A stretch of 64,000 nucleotides of DNA from assembly GCA_023665425.1 (NCBI GenBank), contig JAMPDX010000001.1:519558-583557 (forward strand). Direction: 5' to 3'. Positions 53,215 to 62,871 of the stretch are shown one piece after another. Below the pieces are notes generated by a model. It was not told where the DNA came from and ran no database searches. It saw only the letters and a program-made list of their open reading frames with translations. This stretch comes from Muribaculaceae bacterium (GTDB lineage: Bacteria > Bacteroidota > Bacteroidia > Bacteroidales > Muribaculaceae). The number at the start of each line of letters is the position of its first letter. The first letter of the stretch is position 1. A program made the translations under genes and the position numbers.

Positions 53215-55869
53215 ATGGCGAAGAAAAATAGCAAAACAAATATAGATGAAGCACCTAAACTAAGTGGGTGTGCACGAGAGGATTGTATAGCACAGGGAAT
53301 ATCAGATTACTCCTCTGATAAGTTTTTTGAAGAGTATCCCTCTTTGGATAAGGTTATCGTCCTGATTACTGAAGGGATGGTAGTCTATCCAGGTATGTCT
53401 ATTCCACTTACTTTTACAGACCAAGGGGCTATTGATGCGGCCATGGAGGCATATAAAAATCGGGAGATGGTGCTCTTGACCTCGCATCGCCCTGAGCCGC
53501 AGGATATCACTGCGTCGGACACCATAAATATCATGGCAAACGGTATGCCGCAGGATGACGGGGAGCCTGAGAATGACCCCGAAATGCCTACTATCATGTC
53601 CCTCACTGCCGCTGAGAATCTCAAATACAATTCTCTCAGCGCAGTCGAGAAGAAAAAGTATCTGAAGTCTTTGATATACAACACAGGTGTGTTAGCTCGG
53701 ATATTTCGTGTTGAGCCCTCCCAAGATGGTCGTGAGGTCTTTTTCCATACCTACAATGCGGCATCCATTAAGAAAATTTCGTCTATTAAGCCATACGTAA
53801 GGGCAGATGTCAAAACCCTTGAAGAAGAGTATCCTCAAGATGAGGATATGGAGATGGCCATACTCATTGCCGATATACGCAGTACTTATAGCCATATATT
53901 GAGCACCATTGCCGTGGAAGAGATACAAGATGTTTTCAAGTCATTTCAAGAGCTTGACCATCCGCTCTCTCAGATGAATTTCATATCCATAAATTCACCG
54001 TTGGATACACAAACGCGCCAGAACCTGTTGGAGACTCGTTCTATTAAAGAACGCGCTCAGAAGTTGGCCTCAGCGCTTAATTTAGCTTCTCAGCTTGTAG
54101 ACCTCAAAGCAAAAATAGCCAAGAAGACTTCTCAGACACTCTCGCAGCAACAGAAGGAACATTTCCTGCGTCAGCAGATTAATGCCATGCAAGAGGAGAT
54201 AGGTGGCGGATCTATTGAAGACGAGGAAATGGATGAGCTCGATGCTCGAGCAGCGAGCAAGAAATGGAGCAAGCAGGTGAAAGCACACTTTGACAAGGAG
54301 ATGCGCAAGCTTGAGCGCTTCAATGCCTCGAGCCCGGAGTATGGTATTCAGTATGGTTATCTGGAGACTATGCTCGATTTGCCATGGGATGTCTACTCCA
54401 CTGATAATTTTGATATCTCAACCATTGAGGCACAGCTTGACAAAGACCATTACGGGCTCGAGAAAGTTAAAGAGCGCATCATAGAGCATGTAGCTGTGAT
54501 GAAGTTGCGCGGAGACATGAAGGCTCCTATAATGTGTCTATATGGCCCTCCCGGAGTAGGTAAGACCTCTTTGGGTAAGAGCATAGCAGAAGCCTTGGGT
54601 CGCAAATATGCACGCATAGCTTTGGGCGGTGTGCACGATGAGTCTGAGATACGTGGACACAGACGTACCTATGTGGGTGCCATGCCCGGACGCATCATAT
54701 CCTCTCTCATCAAAGCCGGCACCGGAAACCCGGTCTTTGTGCTCGATGAGATAGACAAGATAGGCAAGGACATGAAGGGCGACCCGTCAACAGCTCTGCT
54801 TGAGGTTCTCGACCCGGAGCAAAACAATAAATTTCATGATAACTATCTTGATGTAGATTATGACCTCTCTAAAGTGTTGTTTATAGCCACTGCCAATAGT
54901 CTGGACACCATCTCACGCCCGCTGCGCGATCGTATGGAAATAATCGAAATCACCGGCTATGTGCCTGACGAAAAGATAGCGATAGCTCGCCGACATTTGG
55001 TGCCAAAGATTCTGCAAGAACATGGCTTGACATCCGATGCATTGGTTATGACCGATGAGGCTATAAGGTTTGTTATTGAGAGCTATACACGTGAGAGTGG
55101 CGTACGCGCTTTGGAGAAGACCCTGGCCAAGGTGGTGCGTAAGCTTGCAGTGCGCAAAGCACGTGGTGAGGAAATAAAGACAGAGCTCGGTGTGGAGGAT
55201 GTGCATGAGCTTTTAGGCAATGAGCGAGTACATCCCGACCTGTGGGAGAGCGACATGCCTGCCGGAGTAGCCACAGGTTTGGCATGGACTGCCGTTGGTG
55301 GTGAAATACTGTTTATAGAGACCTCCCTGACCCCGTCAAAGACACCCAAATTGACACTCACCGGCCAGCTCGGCGATGTCATGAAGGAGTCAGCCTCATT
55401 GGCTGTGGAGTATCTGAAGAGCCACTCAGAGCTTCTTGGCATTGATAGAGCCCTGTTTGACTGCTACAATGTGCACCTACATGTGCCCGAAGGGGCTATT
55501 CCCAAGGATGGACCCTCTGCCGGTATAACCATGACGACAGCACTTGCTTCGGCCTTTACACGCCGCAAGATACGTCCGCGTCTGGCTATGACCGGCGAAA
55601 TAACTCTTCGCGGCAAGGTGCTTCCCGTGGGTGGCATCAAAGAGAAAATCCTTGCTGCAAAACGCGCCGGATGCGATACCATTATATTATGTAAAGAAAA
55701 TAAAAATGATATCAAAGAAATTAAGGCTGAATATCTTGAGGGCATGACCTTCCATTATGTCGATAAAATCGGGCAGGTTTTGGATTTTGCTTTGACAGAT
55801 GAAATAGACACCACACTCCCCGCGTTAAAAATTAACGCTAACGATGGTCAAGTGTTAAAAAATAGTTAA
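53215..55869 (+). CDS. lon: ATP-dependent protease Lon
   Basis: The 884-residue protease degrades misfolded and regulatory proteins in the cytoplasm. The N-terminal substrate domain spans ~35-280. The AAA+ module has Walker [10 protein letters not shown] (K450) and the Walker B stretch [19 protein letters not shown]. The protease domain has the catalytic Ser768 in KDGPSAG and Lys809 in GGIKEK. Length and domain order are typical of LonA in Bacteroidota, with an acidic insertion near residue 110. The start codon follows the MITE-like element directly. A terminator ends the gene. Confidence 0.97.
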   Translation: MAKKNSKTNIDEAPKLSGCAREDCIAQGISDYSSDKFFEEYPSLDKVIVLITEGMVVYPGMSIPLTFTDQGAIDAAMEAYKNREMVLLTSHRPEPQDITASDTINIMANGMPQDDGEPENDPEMPTIMSLTAAENLKYNSLSAVEKKKYLKSLIYNTGVLARIFRVEPSQDGREVFFHTYNAASIKKISSIKPYVRADVKTLEEEYPQDEDMEMAILIADIRSTYSHILSTIAVEEIQDVFKSFQELDHPLSQMNFISINSPLDTQTRQNLLETRSIKERAQKLASALNLASQLVDLKAKIAKKTSQTLSQQQKEHFLRQQINAMQEEIGGGSIEDEEMDELDARAASKKWSKQVKAHFDKEMRKLERFNASSPEYGIQYGYLETMLDLPWDVYSTDNFDISTIEAQLDKDHYGLEKVKERIIEHVAVMKLRGDMKAPIMCLYGPPGVGKTSLGKSIAEALGRKYARIALGGVHDESEIRGHRRTYVGAMPGRIISSLIKAGTGNPVFVLDEIDKIGKDMKGDPSTALLEVLDPEQNNKFHDNYLDVDYDLSKVLFIATANSLDTISRPLRDRMEIIEITGYVPDEKIAIARRHLVPKILQEHGLTSDALVMTDEAIRFVIESYTRESGVRALEKTLAKVVRKLAVRKARGEEIKTELGVEDVHELLGNERVHPDLWESDMPAGVATGLAWTAVGGEILFIETSLTPSKTPKLTLTGQLGDVMKESASLAVEYLKSHSELLGIDRALFDCYNVHLHVPEGAIPKDGPSAGITMTTALASAFTRRKIRPRLAMTGEITLRGKVLPVGGIKEKILAAKRAGCDTIILCKENKNDIKEIKAEYLEGMTFHYVDKIGQVLDFALTDEIDTTLPALKINANDGQVLKNS

Positions 55870-55926
55870 AATCAGTCCCTGATATAACGAAAATACACGT
55901 TTTTTTTAAACGGAAATGTTAAAAAA

Positions 55927-55970
55927 TCGGTTTTATGATGATTTTTTCATCATAAGACCGAACTTTTTTC
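55927..55970 (+). terminator. Terminator after lon
   Basis: TCGGTTTTATGATG (55927-55940) pairs with CATCATAAGACCGA (55948-55961), one mismatch in 14, followed by a T-rich tail. Confidence 0.8.
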
Positions 55971-56030
55971 TAAACCCTGCGTTTAAATAATGTAATTAAT
56001 TCAAATCCAAAGACAATAATCTCTACAACT

Positions 56031-56537
56031 ATGAGTGCAACAGAATCTTTCAAAAAACGTTTATTAGGTTTGCAGGGTAATCTATTGAGCTTTGCATATC
56101 AGTTGACCACCAATCGTGAACAAGCCGAAGATCTTCTTCAGGACACAACTCTCAAAGCACTTGACAATGAAGATAAGTATGCTGACAATACCAACTTCAA
56201 AGGCTGGATTTTCACTATCATGCGTAATATCTTCATCAATAACTATCGTGCCACAGTACGTCGTGCCACAGTGATAGATCAAACAGAAGACCTCTACCAC
56301 CTAAATATAAGTCAGGATAGCGGGCTTGACTCACCGGACGGCTCCGTCACCGTTAAGGAGATAAGCAAAGCCATCAACTCCTTCTCAGACGAATATCGCG
56401 TCCCCTTCACCATGCATGTGGCAGGGTATAAGTATCAAGAGATAGCCAAGGAGATGAACCTGCCCCTCGGTACAGTCAAGAGCCGCATCTTCTTCGCACG
56501 CCAGCGCCTGCAGACTATGCTCAAGGATTATAGATAA
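56031..56537 (+). CDS. ECF sigma factor, apparently without adjacent anti-sigma gene
   Basis: The 168-residue protein has sigma region 2 (LLSFAYQLTTNREQAEDLLQDTTLKAL, WIFTIMRNIFINNYR) and region 4 (YKYQEIAKEMNLPLGTVKSRIFFARQRLQ). Both are complete. It recruits RNA polymerase to a stress regulon that cannot be read from sequence. Unusually, neither neighbour looks like an anti-sigma factor; the anti-sigma-like membrane protein at 45506 lies 10 kb away. It stands alone between terminators. Confidence 0.93.
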   Translation: MSATESFKKRLLGLQGNLLSFAYQLTTNREQAEDLLQDTTLKALDNEDKYADNTNFKGWIFTIMRNIFINNYRATVRRATVIDQTEDLYHLNISQDSGLDSPDGSVTVKEISKAINSFSDEYRVPFTMHVAGYKYQEIAKEMNLPLGTVKSRIFFARQRLQTMLKDYR

Positions 56538-56682
56538 CGCATATAATACATTCACAAAAACACACATTTAGCATACCGCAACTCGTATTGACACATAATC
56601 CATACGAGTGGTAAACAACACCAAAGGAATACTCCGAAAAGATATTTCCTCTCTTCAGACAGAGATTATTTGGATTTTTACG

Positions 56683-56719
56683 AAAAAAGCCGAAGCAAAT
56701 TGCATGCTTCGGCTTTTTT
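56683..56719 (+). terminator. Rho-independent terminator after the ECF sigma gene
   Basis: A 15-bp perfect stem with AAAAAAGCCGAAGCA (56683-56697) and TGCTTCGGCTTTTTT (56705-56719). The A-run/T-run symmetry allows bidirectional use. The rest of the 398-bp gap before panC has no gene. Confidence 0.85.
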
Positions 56720-56812
56720 ATTGCACAATAATGTTCTTCTCCACTAATCGGCAAAATTGGTATAAATACACAATATGAGGGCAAAAGGTTTTCGCATTTC
56801 TGTTTTTTTGCG

Positions 56813-56820
56813 TAACTTTG
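56813..56820 (+). promoter_or_regulatory. panC operon -7 box
   Basis: TAACTTTG lies 115 bp upstream of panC. A TTTC near 56790 is the closest -33 candidate at about 19 bp. Confidence 0.45.
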
Positions 56821-56935
56821 CACCTTGAAATGTGAGCAGGCATTACAGATGAGCTATACATCAGTGTCATCTTTATATTTAAATTACTGACATTTAAGAT
56901 TATAGCATACCTGCTCTGTCTCTTTAGCTAAAGAA

Positions 56936-57805
56936 ATGGAAATACTAAGAACACGAAAAGAGCTGACTGATTATGTCGCTCAACACAAGGCGCAAGGGCA
57001 CAGTCTGGGGCTTGTCCCCACTATGGGTGCGCTTCATACGGGCCATTTGTCGCTTATGACAAGGGCTGTGGCTGATAATGATATTGTCGTTGCAAGTGTT
57101 TTTGTCAACCCTACACAGTTTAATGATAAGAAAGACCTCGAGAGTTATCCGCGTAATGAACAGGCTGATTTTGCACTGCTTGAAAGCGCCGGTGTAAGCG
57201 CAGTTTTCGCTCCTGCTGTCGAGGAGATTTATCCGCCGGAGGATGCAGATAAGCCGGTACATATCTTTGATTTGGGTCGCGTGGCCGAAGTGATGGAAGG
57301 GCAGTATCGCCCGGGACACTTCCAGGGAGTGGCTCGCATAGTGAGCCTTTTGTTTAGACTCGTGCGCCCCGACCGTGCCTATTTCGGTGAGAAAGATTTC
57401 CAACAGATTGCCGTAATACGTCGCATGGCAGCCACCGAGGGCCTTGCCGATATTGACATCATCGCCTGCCCCATACTACGCGAACAGGATGGTCTGGCTC
57501 TATCAAGCCGCAACGTGCGCCTAACAGAGCAACAACGCAAGGTGGCTCCCGGCATACACAAGGTGCTTGCCGAGTCTGTTGGTTTCAGCGAGGTTAGCTC
57601 TCCGGAGGATACAAAGTTGTTTGTAGTAGAGGGTATCAATGCGTTGCCGTATTGCAAAGTGGAATACTATTCAATCGTTAATGCGCTGACTATGGAAGAG
57701 GTGACAGACTGGGATGCTCCCGAAGGGGTGACCGGCTGCATCACCGTCTATTGCGGAGATGTCCGCCTGATAGACAATATTTGCTATCGCAGACCTAAAA
57801 AATAA
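56936..57805 (+). CDS. panC: Pantothenate synthetase
   Basis: The 289-residue enzyme joins pantoate and beta-alanine using ATP. The HIGH-type motif is [14 protein letters not shown], and [21 protein letters not shown] (GEKDFQ) and ALSSRNVRL follow, the last corresponding to the KMSKS-like loop. It is followed 5 bp later by panD, which supplies beta-alanine, so the two steps are co-expressed. No panB is seen in the window. Confidence 0.97.
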   Translation: MEILRTRKELTDYVAQHKAQGHSLGLVPTMGALHTGHLSLMTRAVADNDIVVASVFVNPTQFNDKKDLESYPRNEQADFALLESAGVSAVFAPAVEEIYPPEDADKPVHIFDLGRVAEVMEGQYRPGHFQGVARIVSLLFRLVRPDRAYFGEKDFQQIAVIRRMAATEGLADIDIIACPILREQDGLALSSRNVRLTEQQRKVAPGIHKVLAESVGFSEVSSPEDTKLFVVEGINALPYCKVEYYSIVNALTMEEVTDWDAPEGVTGCITVYCGDVRLIDNICYRRPKK

Positions 57806-57810
57806 GTCCC

Positions 57811-58158
57811 ATGTTATTGGAGATAATGAAATCAAAGATTCACCGTGTCACTGTGACACAGGCTAATCTTAATTATATAGGAAGTATCACCATAGATCAG
57901 GACCTCATGGATGCTGCCGGTATCTATGAGGGTGAGAGAGTCTATATAGTAGACAACAACAATGGTGAGCGTCTGGACACATACGCTATTGCCGGCGAAC
58001 GCGGTTCCGGTACAATATGTCTGAATGGAGCAGCCGCCCGCAAGGTGCAACCGGGAGACATTGTCATTATCATGGCATACGCCATGATGACTCCCGAAGA
58101 GGCTTCATCTTTCAGGCCCAAGATTGTATTCCCTGACACCATGACTAATAAATTGTAA
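57811..58158 (+). CDS. panD: Aspartate 1-decarboxylase (pyruvoyl type)
   Basis: The 115-residue precursor self-cleaves between G24 and S25 (NYIGSITID) to create the pyruvoyl group, and makes beta-alanine from aspartate. Position of the cleavage site matches E. coli PanD exactly. Conserved [14 protein letters not shown] and [20 protein letters not shown] follow. Met6 is an alternative start, but the GS position favours Met1. It sits 5 bp after panC and 10 bp before ffh. Confidence 0.96.
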   Translation: MLLEIMKSKIHRVTVTQANLNYIGSITIDQDLMDAAGIYEGERVYIVDNNNGERLDTYAIAGERGSGTICLNGAAARKVQPGDIVIIMAYAMMTPEEASSFRPKIVFPDTMTNKL

Positions 58159-58168
58159 GTTCTGCATT

Positions 58169-59506
58169 ATGTTTGAAAATTTATCAGAAAGATTAGAACG
58201 CTCGTTCAAGGTATTAAAAGGCCAGGGCAAAATTACAGAGATAAATATCGCCGAGACTACCAAGGAGGTGCGCAAGGCGCTGCTCGAAGCCGATGTCAAC
58301 TATAAGGTCGCAAAGCAGTTTACCGATATGGTAAAGCAGAAAGCTCTGGGACAAAATGTGATTAACGACCTCAAGCCGCGCGAGAAGATGATCCTCATCG
58401 TAAATGAGGAGCTGACAGCGCTGATGGGTGGGAAAGTTGAGCCGCTTAACCTCACCGGCAATCCTACCGTCATCCTCATGAGCGGTCTTCAGGGTTCTGG
58501 TAAGACTACCTTCTCCGGTAAGCTGGCCAAGCGATTGAGTTCTAAGGGAAAGACCCCGTTGCTGGTAGCTTGCGACGTCTATCGTCCGGCAGCTATCGAG
58601 CAGTTGAAGGTGTTAGGAGAGAGCATAAATGTGCCCGTCTACAGCGAGCCTGAGAGTAAGGATCCGGTGCAGATAGCACAGAACGCAATACAGTATGCCA
58701 AATCCCATAACTATAATCTTGTCATCGTCGATACTGCCGGTCGTCTGGCTGTAGATGAGCAGATGATGAATGAGATTGAGGCTATCAAGAATGCCATCAA
58801 ACCTCAGGAGACACTCTTTGTGGTGGATGCCATGACGGGCCAGGATGCAGTCAATACTGCTAAGACGTTCAACGATCGTCTTGACTTCGATGGTGTAATC
58901 CTCACCAAGCTTGATGGTGACACTCGCGGCGGTGCAGCTCTCTCAATACGCACAGTGGTCAATAAGCCTATCAAGTTTATAGGCTCAGGAGAGAAACTGG
59001 AAGACCTGCAAGAGTTTAATCCCGAAGGTATGGCCAACCGTATCCTTGGTATGGGTGACATCGTTGAGCTCGCCACACGTGCACAGGCTATTTATGATGA
59101 GAAAGAGGCAGCCAAACTGGAGGAGAAAATCCGCAAGAATAAGTTTGACTTTGAAGACTTCCTTGCCCAGATACAGAAGATCAAGAAGATGGGTAACCTT
59201 AAGGACCTGGCATCCATGATACCGGGTGTTGGTAAGGCTATCAAGGATATTGATATCGATGACAATGCCTTCAAAGGAATTGAGGCTATCATCAACTCTA
59301 TGACTCCTTATGAGCGTAAAAATCCCGAGGTGCTCAACACTTCTCGCCGTCAGCGTATCGCCAAAGGTTCCGGCACAAAGATACAGGAGGTAAACAGACT
59401 GGTAAAGCAGTTTGACGAGACTCGAAAGATGATGCGCATGGCAACTACAAAAAATCCCATGAAGATGATGCGTCAAATGCGTCAGGCTCAAAAGGGACGT
59501 CGATAA
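58169..59506 (+). CDS. ffh: Signal recognition particle protein Ffh
   Basis: The 445-residue GTPase binds 4.5S RNA and signal sequences, then docks with FtsY. The N domain is at ~1-85. The G domain has [31 protein letters not shown] and [14 protein letters not shown]. The M domain begins near residue 300, with [19 protein letters not shown] as the RNA-binding motif and a Met-rich end ([18 protein letters not shown]). It is 10 bp after panD, an arrangement that links pantothenate and secretion genes on one transcript by position only. Confidence 0.98.
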   Translation: MFENLSERLERSFKVLKGQGKITEINIAETTKEVRKALLEADVNYKVAKQFTDMVKQKALGQNVINDLKPREKMILIVNEELTALMGGKVEPLNLTGNPTVILMSGLQGSGKTTFSGKLAKRLSSKGKTPLLVACDVYRPAAIEQLKVLGESINVPVYSEPESKDPVQIAQNAIQYAKSHNYNLVIVDTAGRLAVDEQMMNEIEAIKNAIKPQETLFVVDAMTGQDAVNTAKTFNDRLDFDGVILTKLDGDTRGGAALSIRTVVNKPIKFIGSGEKLEDLQEFNPEGMANRILGMGDIVELATRAQAIYDEKEAAKLEEKIRKNKFDFEDFLAQIQKIKKMGNLKDLASMIPGVGKAIKDIDIDDNAFKGIEAIINSMTPYERKNPEVLNTSRRQRIAKGSGTKIQEVNRLVKQFDETRKMMRMATTKNPMKMMRQMRQAQKGRR

Positions 59507-59558
59507 GGAACTTATTACTACAAACATAAAGTATTCACAAGTTCATATTTCAGAATTT

Positions 59559-60431
59559 ATGACATTGATTGATGGCAAACATACAGCCGATACCATAAAG
59601 AAAGAGATAGCACAAGAAGTGGCTGACATGGTGGCGCGCGGTGAGCGTCCGCCTCATTTGGCTGCAATATTGGTAGGACATGACGGCGGCAGCGAGACAT
59701 ACGTGGCCAGCAAGGTTAAAGCCTGCGAGATGTGCGGCTTTAAGAGTACGCTGCTTCGCTTCGATGACACTATCACGGAGGCCGAATTGTTAGCTGAAAT
59801 AGACAAACTGAATAATGACCCCGAAGTTGATGGCTTCATCGTGCAACTCCCGCTCCCTAAGCATATAGATGAGCAAAAAGTAACTGAGGCAATTGACCCC
59901 AAAAAGGACGTGGACGGTTTTCATCCGGTGAATGTAGGCAAGCTGAGCATCGGTCTGCCATGCTTCAAGAGTGCGACACCCTCAGGTATTATCGATTTGC
60001 TGGACCGATATCATATTGAGACAAGAGGCAAACATGCCGTGGTGCTCGGCCGTAGCAACATCGTAGGCAAACCCATTGCCTCCCTACTGATGCAAAAGGC
60101 TCAGCCCGGCAATTGCACAGTGACCGTATGCCACAGCGCCACACCCAATATCGCAGATATATGCCGTCAGGCAGATATCATTGTCGCTGCTCTCGGTAGC
60201 CCCTTGTTCCTTAAGGAAAATATGGTGAAGGAGGGTGCTGTGGTGATCGATGTAGGTACCACTCGTGTGCCCGACACCACTCGCAAGAGCGGTTTCCGTC
60301 TGTGTGGCGATGTCGATTTTGACAACGTAGCCCCCAAGTGCTCATTTATTACCCCCGTGCCCGGCGGAGTAGGTCCTATGACCATTTGCTCCCTGATGAA
60401 GAATACACTACAAGCGCGTCATCAAGCATAA
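59559..60431 (+). CDS. folD: Methylenetetrahydrofolate dehydrogenase/cyclohydrolase
   Basis: The 290-residue bifunctional enzyme interconverts methylene- and formyl-tetrahydrofolate using NADP. Conserved pieces are [18 protein letters not shown] (catalytic Tyr/Lys), [32 protein letters not shown] (dinucleotide loop) and [15 protein letters not shown]. It starts 52 bp after ffh and ends at a terminator. Confidence 0.98.
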   Translation: MTLIDGKHTADTIKKEIAQEVADMVARGERPPHLAAILVGHDGGSETYVASKVKACEMCGFKSTLLRFDDTITEAELLAEIDKLNNDPEVDGFIVQLPLPKHIDEQKVTEAIDPKKDVDGFHPVNVGKLSIGLPCFKSATPSGIIDLLDRYHIETRGKHAVVLGRSNIVGKPIASLLMQKAQPGNCTVTVCHSATPNIADICRQADIIVAALGSPLFLKENMVKEGAVVIDVGTTRVPDTTRKSGFRLCGDVDFDNVAPKCSFITPVPGGVGPMTICSLMKNTLQARHQA

Positions 60432-60437
60432 TTTAAA

Positions 60438-60486
60438 GCCCTGCCATGCTATTATTCTCATGCATGGCAGGGCCTCAGTGTTTTTT
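60438..60486 (+). terminator. Terminator after folD
   Basis: A perfect 12-bp stem GCCCTGCCATGC (60438-60449) with GCATGGCAGGGC (60462-60473), followed after 7 bp by six T. The gap makes it slightly atypical. Confidence 0.75.
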
Positions 60487-60518
60487 AAAACCCGACCTTT
60501 TTGAGCTGAATTCCCACT

Positions 60519-61667
60519 ATGAAGAAGCTAAGTCCGTATATACTGTTGATAGCCCTGATGTTATGTGCCTGCAGCAAGAGCCGCGCAATAACAGAGAGTG
60601 CAGACAGTACAGCTATATCTCAACATGAAGAAAAAATTGAAGCTGCGGAAGCCACCTTGCTCTTTGTGGGAGATGCCATGCAACACCAAGACCAATTGGA
60701 CAGGGCCAAGATATTGGGTAACGCACAGTATGATTACACTGAATGCTTCACTCTGATAGCGCCTACCATCCGGAGCGCCGATTATGCCGTAGTCAATCTG
60801 GAGGTGCCTTTAGGGGGCGGTAAAGGTGGATATACCGGTTTTCCATGTTTTTCAGCCCCGGATGCTTTTGCTGTAGCCCTCAAGGATGCCGGTTTTGACC
60901 TATTCTTGACCGCTAACAATCATACTCTCGACCGTTCGGATGCCGGGCTTCGTCGCACTATTCAGGTGCTTGACTCTCTCAAGGTTGACCATACCGGCAC
61001 ATTCGCCAACAAGCAGGCACGTTCAAAGCTTGTCCCCTTTATTAAGGATGTCAATGGCATAAAGATAGCTTTCCTGAATTACACCTATGGCACTAATGGC
61101 CTTGAGGCCAAGGATGGTGCTGAGGTTGCCCTGTTGGATAAACAACAGATAGCCGCAGAGATAAAGGCAGCCCGAGATAACGGTGCTGAGTTGGTGGCAG
61201 TTATGCCTCACTGGGGAGTGGAATATGTATTGACTGAGAATGCGTGGCAACGTGATATGGCTCAGTTCATGATAGATGAAGGTGCCGACCTAATTATAGG
61301 GGGACATCCTCACGTCATCCAGCCGATGAAAGTGATACATTCTGACAAGCATGACAAGGATGTACTTGTGGTCTATAGCCTTGGTAATTTCATATCTAAT
61401 ATGAAGACCAACGATACACGAGGAGGTGCTCTTGTCACCGTGCAGGTAGAGCGTCCCGAGAATGGTGAGGCACGTTTCAAGAGTGCCACCTACGACACCT
61501 TCTATGCAGCAAAACCTGATGGCACACCTCGCTCCAACTATAAGGTGATACCCTCATGGGAGGCTTCAAAAATACCGGCAGCGCAGAGAGGCTGGTGGAC
61601 GACATTCAATACATCCGCTCGCCGCGTCTTCGACAAGAACAATATTAATGTGCCCGCAGCCCATTAA
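60519..61667 (+). CDS. CapA-family lipoprotein (metallophosphatase fold)
   Basis: The 382-residue product has a lipoprotein signal (IALMLCAC). The CapA/PGA_cap fold follows: FVGDAMQHQDQL, VNLEVPLGG, LTANNHTLDRSDAGL, MPHWGVEYV and IIGGHPHVIQPM are the metal-binding segments. CapA proteins take part in poly-gamma-glutamate or capsule assembly or act as surface metallohydrolases; no capsule genes lie nearby. It is followed 7 bp later by a lipid-kinase-like gene. Confidence 0.88.
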   Translation: MKKLSPYILLIALMLCACSKSRAITESADSTAISQHEEKIEAAEATLLFVGDAMQHQDQLDRAKILGNAQYDYTECFTLIAPTIRSADYAVVNLEVPLGGGKGGYTGFPCFSAPDAFAVALKDAGFDLFLTANNHTLDRSDAGLRRTIQVLDSLKVDHTGTFANKQARSKLVPFIKDVNGIKIAFLNYTYGTNGLEAKDGAEVALLDKQQIAAEIKAARDNGAELVAVMPHWGVEYVLTENAWQRDMAQFMIDEGADLIIGGHPHVIQPMKVIHSDKHDKDVLVVYSLGNFISNMKTNDTRGGALVTVQVERPENGEARFKSATYDTFYAAKPDGTPRSNYKVIPSWEASKIPAAQRGWWTTFNTSARRVFDKNNINVPAAH

Positions 61668-61674
61668 AATAACT

Positions 61675-62544
61675 ATGAAAAATAAGTGTCTATTCATAAT
61701 TAATCCCAAATCCGGCACACGTTCGAAAGCCGGTATAATCCATGATATACATGATGTTTTTGGCTCAGATGCAGATGTAGTATACACTAAATATGTGGGT
61801 CATGCCACTGAACTTACCGGTAAAGGGGTAGAGGATGGATATGCACGCATAGTGGCTGTGGGCGGGGATGGCACGGTCAATGAGATTGCCAATGCATTGG
61901 TTGATACCGATGTGCCATTATCAATAATACCGATGGGCTCCGGAAATGGTCTTGCACGTCATCTTGGCCTACCTATGAGACGTGATGCAGCTCTTGCAGT
62001 AGCTAAAAATGGAAAGGTGGCAAGTGTGGATTGTGGCAGAGTGGCCGGTAAAAATTTCTTCTGTACCATGGGGCTCGGCTTCGATGCCCTTGTGAGCAGG
62101 GAGTTTGCGCAGACCAAACGCCGAGGTCTGTTGACTTATTCTCGAATAGCAATCGAAAACCTTATCCACTATCGTCCACAGAGTTATCGTATGACTGTGG
62201 ATGGTAAATCATACGAGCTTAAGGCCTTCATAATAGCAGTTTGTAATGCTGCACAGTATGGCAACAACGCCTTCATAGCGCCCCATGCCTCGATGGCTGA
62301 CGGCCTCCTTGATGTTACTATAGTACATCCGGGCAATTTGGGCAGTCTGGCCACCGCCGGTGTGAGGCTCTTTACCCATAGCCTGGATCGAAGCCACATA
62401 GTTCATTGTCTTCGTGGCTCACATATTACTATAGACAGAGCTGAGGAGGGTCCGGGCCATATAGACGGGGAGTCGATGATATTGCCGGCTTCCTTAGACA
62501 TTACTTGCCGTCCGCAGGTGCTGAAAGTTGTGGTGTCTAAATAG
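61675..62544 (+). CDS. Diacylglycerol kinase-like lipid kinase (YegS/DgkB family)
   Basis: The start at 61675 (MKNKCLFIINPKSGTRSKAG) gives 289 residues and avoids overlap with the preceding gene. Family motifs are NPKSGTRSKAG, VGGDGTVNEIANAL and IPMGSGNGLARHL (substrate and ATP sites), and a conserved C-terminal DGLLDVTIV. It phosphorylates diacylglycerol, ceramide-like lipids or similar; Bacteroidota make sphingolipids, so a sphingoid substrate is possible but unproven. Confidence 0.88.
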   Translation: MKNKCLFIINPKSGTRSKAGIIHDIHDVFGSDADVVYTKYVGHATELTGKGVEDGYARIVAVGGDGTVNEIANALVDTDVPLSIIPMGSGNGLARHLGLPMRRDAALAVAKNGKVASVDCGRVAGKNFFCTMGLGFDALVSREFAQTKRRGLLTYSRIAIENLIHYRPQSYRMTVDGKSYELKAFIIAVCNAAQYGNNAFIAPHASMADGLLDVTIVHPGNLGSLATAGVRLFTHSLDRSHIVHCLRGSHITIDRAEEGPGHIDGESMILPASLDITCRPQVLKVVVSK

Positions 62545-62634
62545 TTTCAAATTTGAATATTTGCAACGAAATAACCCATTAAAACCGCGATAATCGGTAT
62601 TGTTGGTTGCAAAATGAAATCATAAAATTTTAGA

Positions 62635-62650
62635 TATGTTGTAAAACATA
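62635..62650. promoter_or_regulatory. Palindromic operator candidate upstream of gdhA
   Basis: TATGTTGTAAAACATA, identical to 19203-19218 upstream of ndk. It lies 42 bp upstream of the gdhA -33 box, a position suited to activation. Confidence 0.5.
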
Positions 62651-62692
62651 AGTTATTTAACGCCCGAAAAACAAAAATAATTACCGAAATAG

Positions 62693-62723
62693 TTGGTTAA
62701 TTTTAAAAAAGGTTGTAATTTTG
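62693..62723 (+). promoter_or_regulatory. gdhA promoter
   Basis: TTG (62693-62695), 20 bp, TAATTTTG (62716-62723) matches the Bacteroidota consensus. Confidence 0.7.
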
Positions 62724-62871
62724 AGCCAAATTTAAAGGGGCAGCTGCGAAGGTTGCAGTCTCGCATGTTTTAGCTCTTACAAAACAAGAGCCAAACCTGG
62801 AGTCGACCGGAGCAGAGCCACTGAAATAAAAAGAAAAAACTAATAGAATAACCCATAAATCTCTATTACCT
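62724..62871 (+). other. gdhA leader with hairpins
   Basis: GCTCTT (62773-62778) pairs with AAGAGC (62786-62791), and shorter stems occur upstream around CTGC/GCAG. The leader is ~140 nt, otherwise A-rich near the start codon. No known riboswitch was recognised. Confidence 0.35.
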
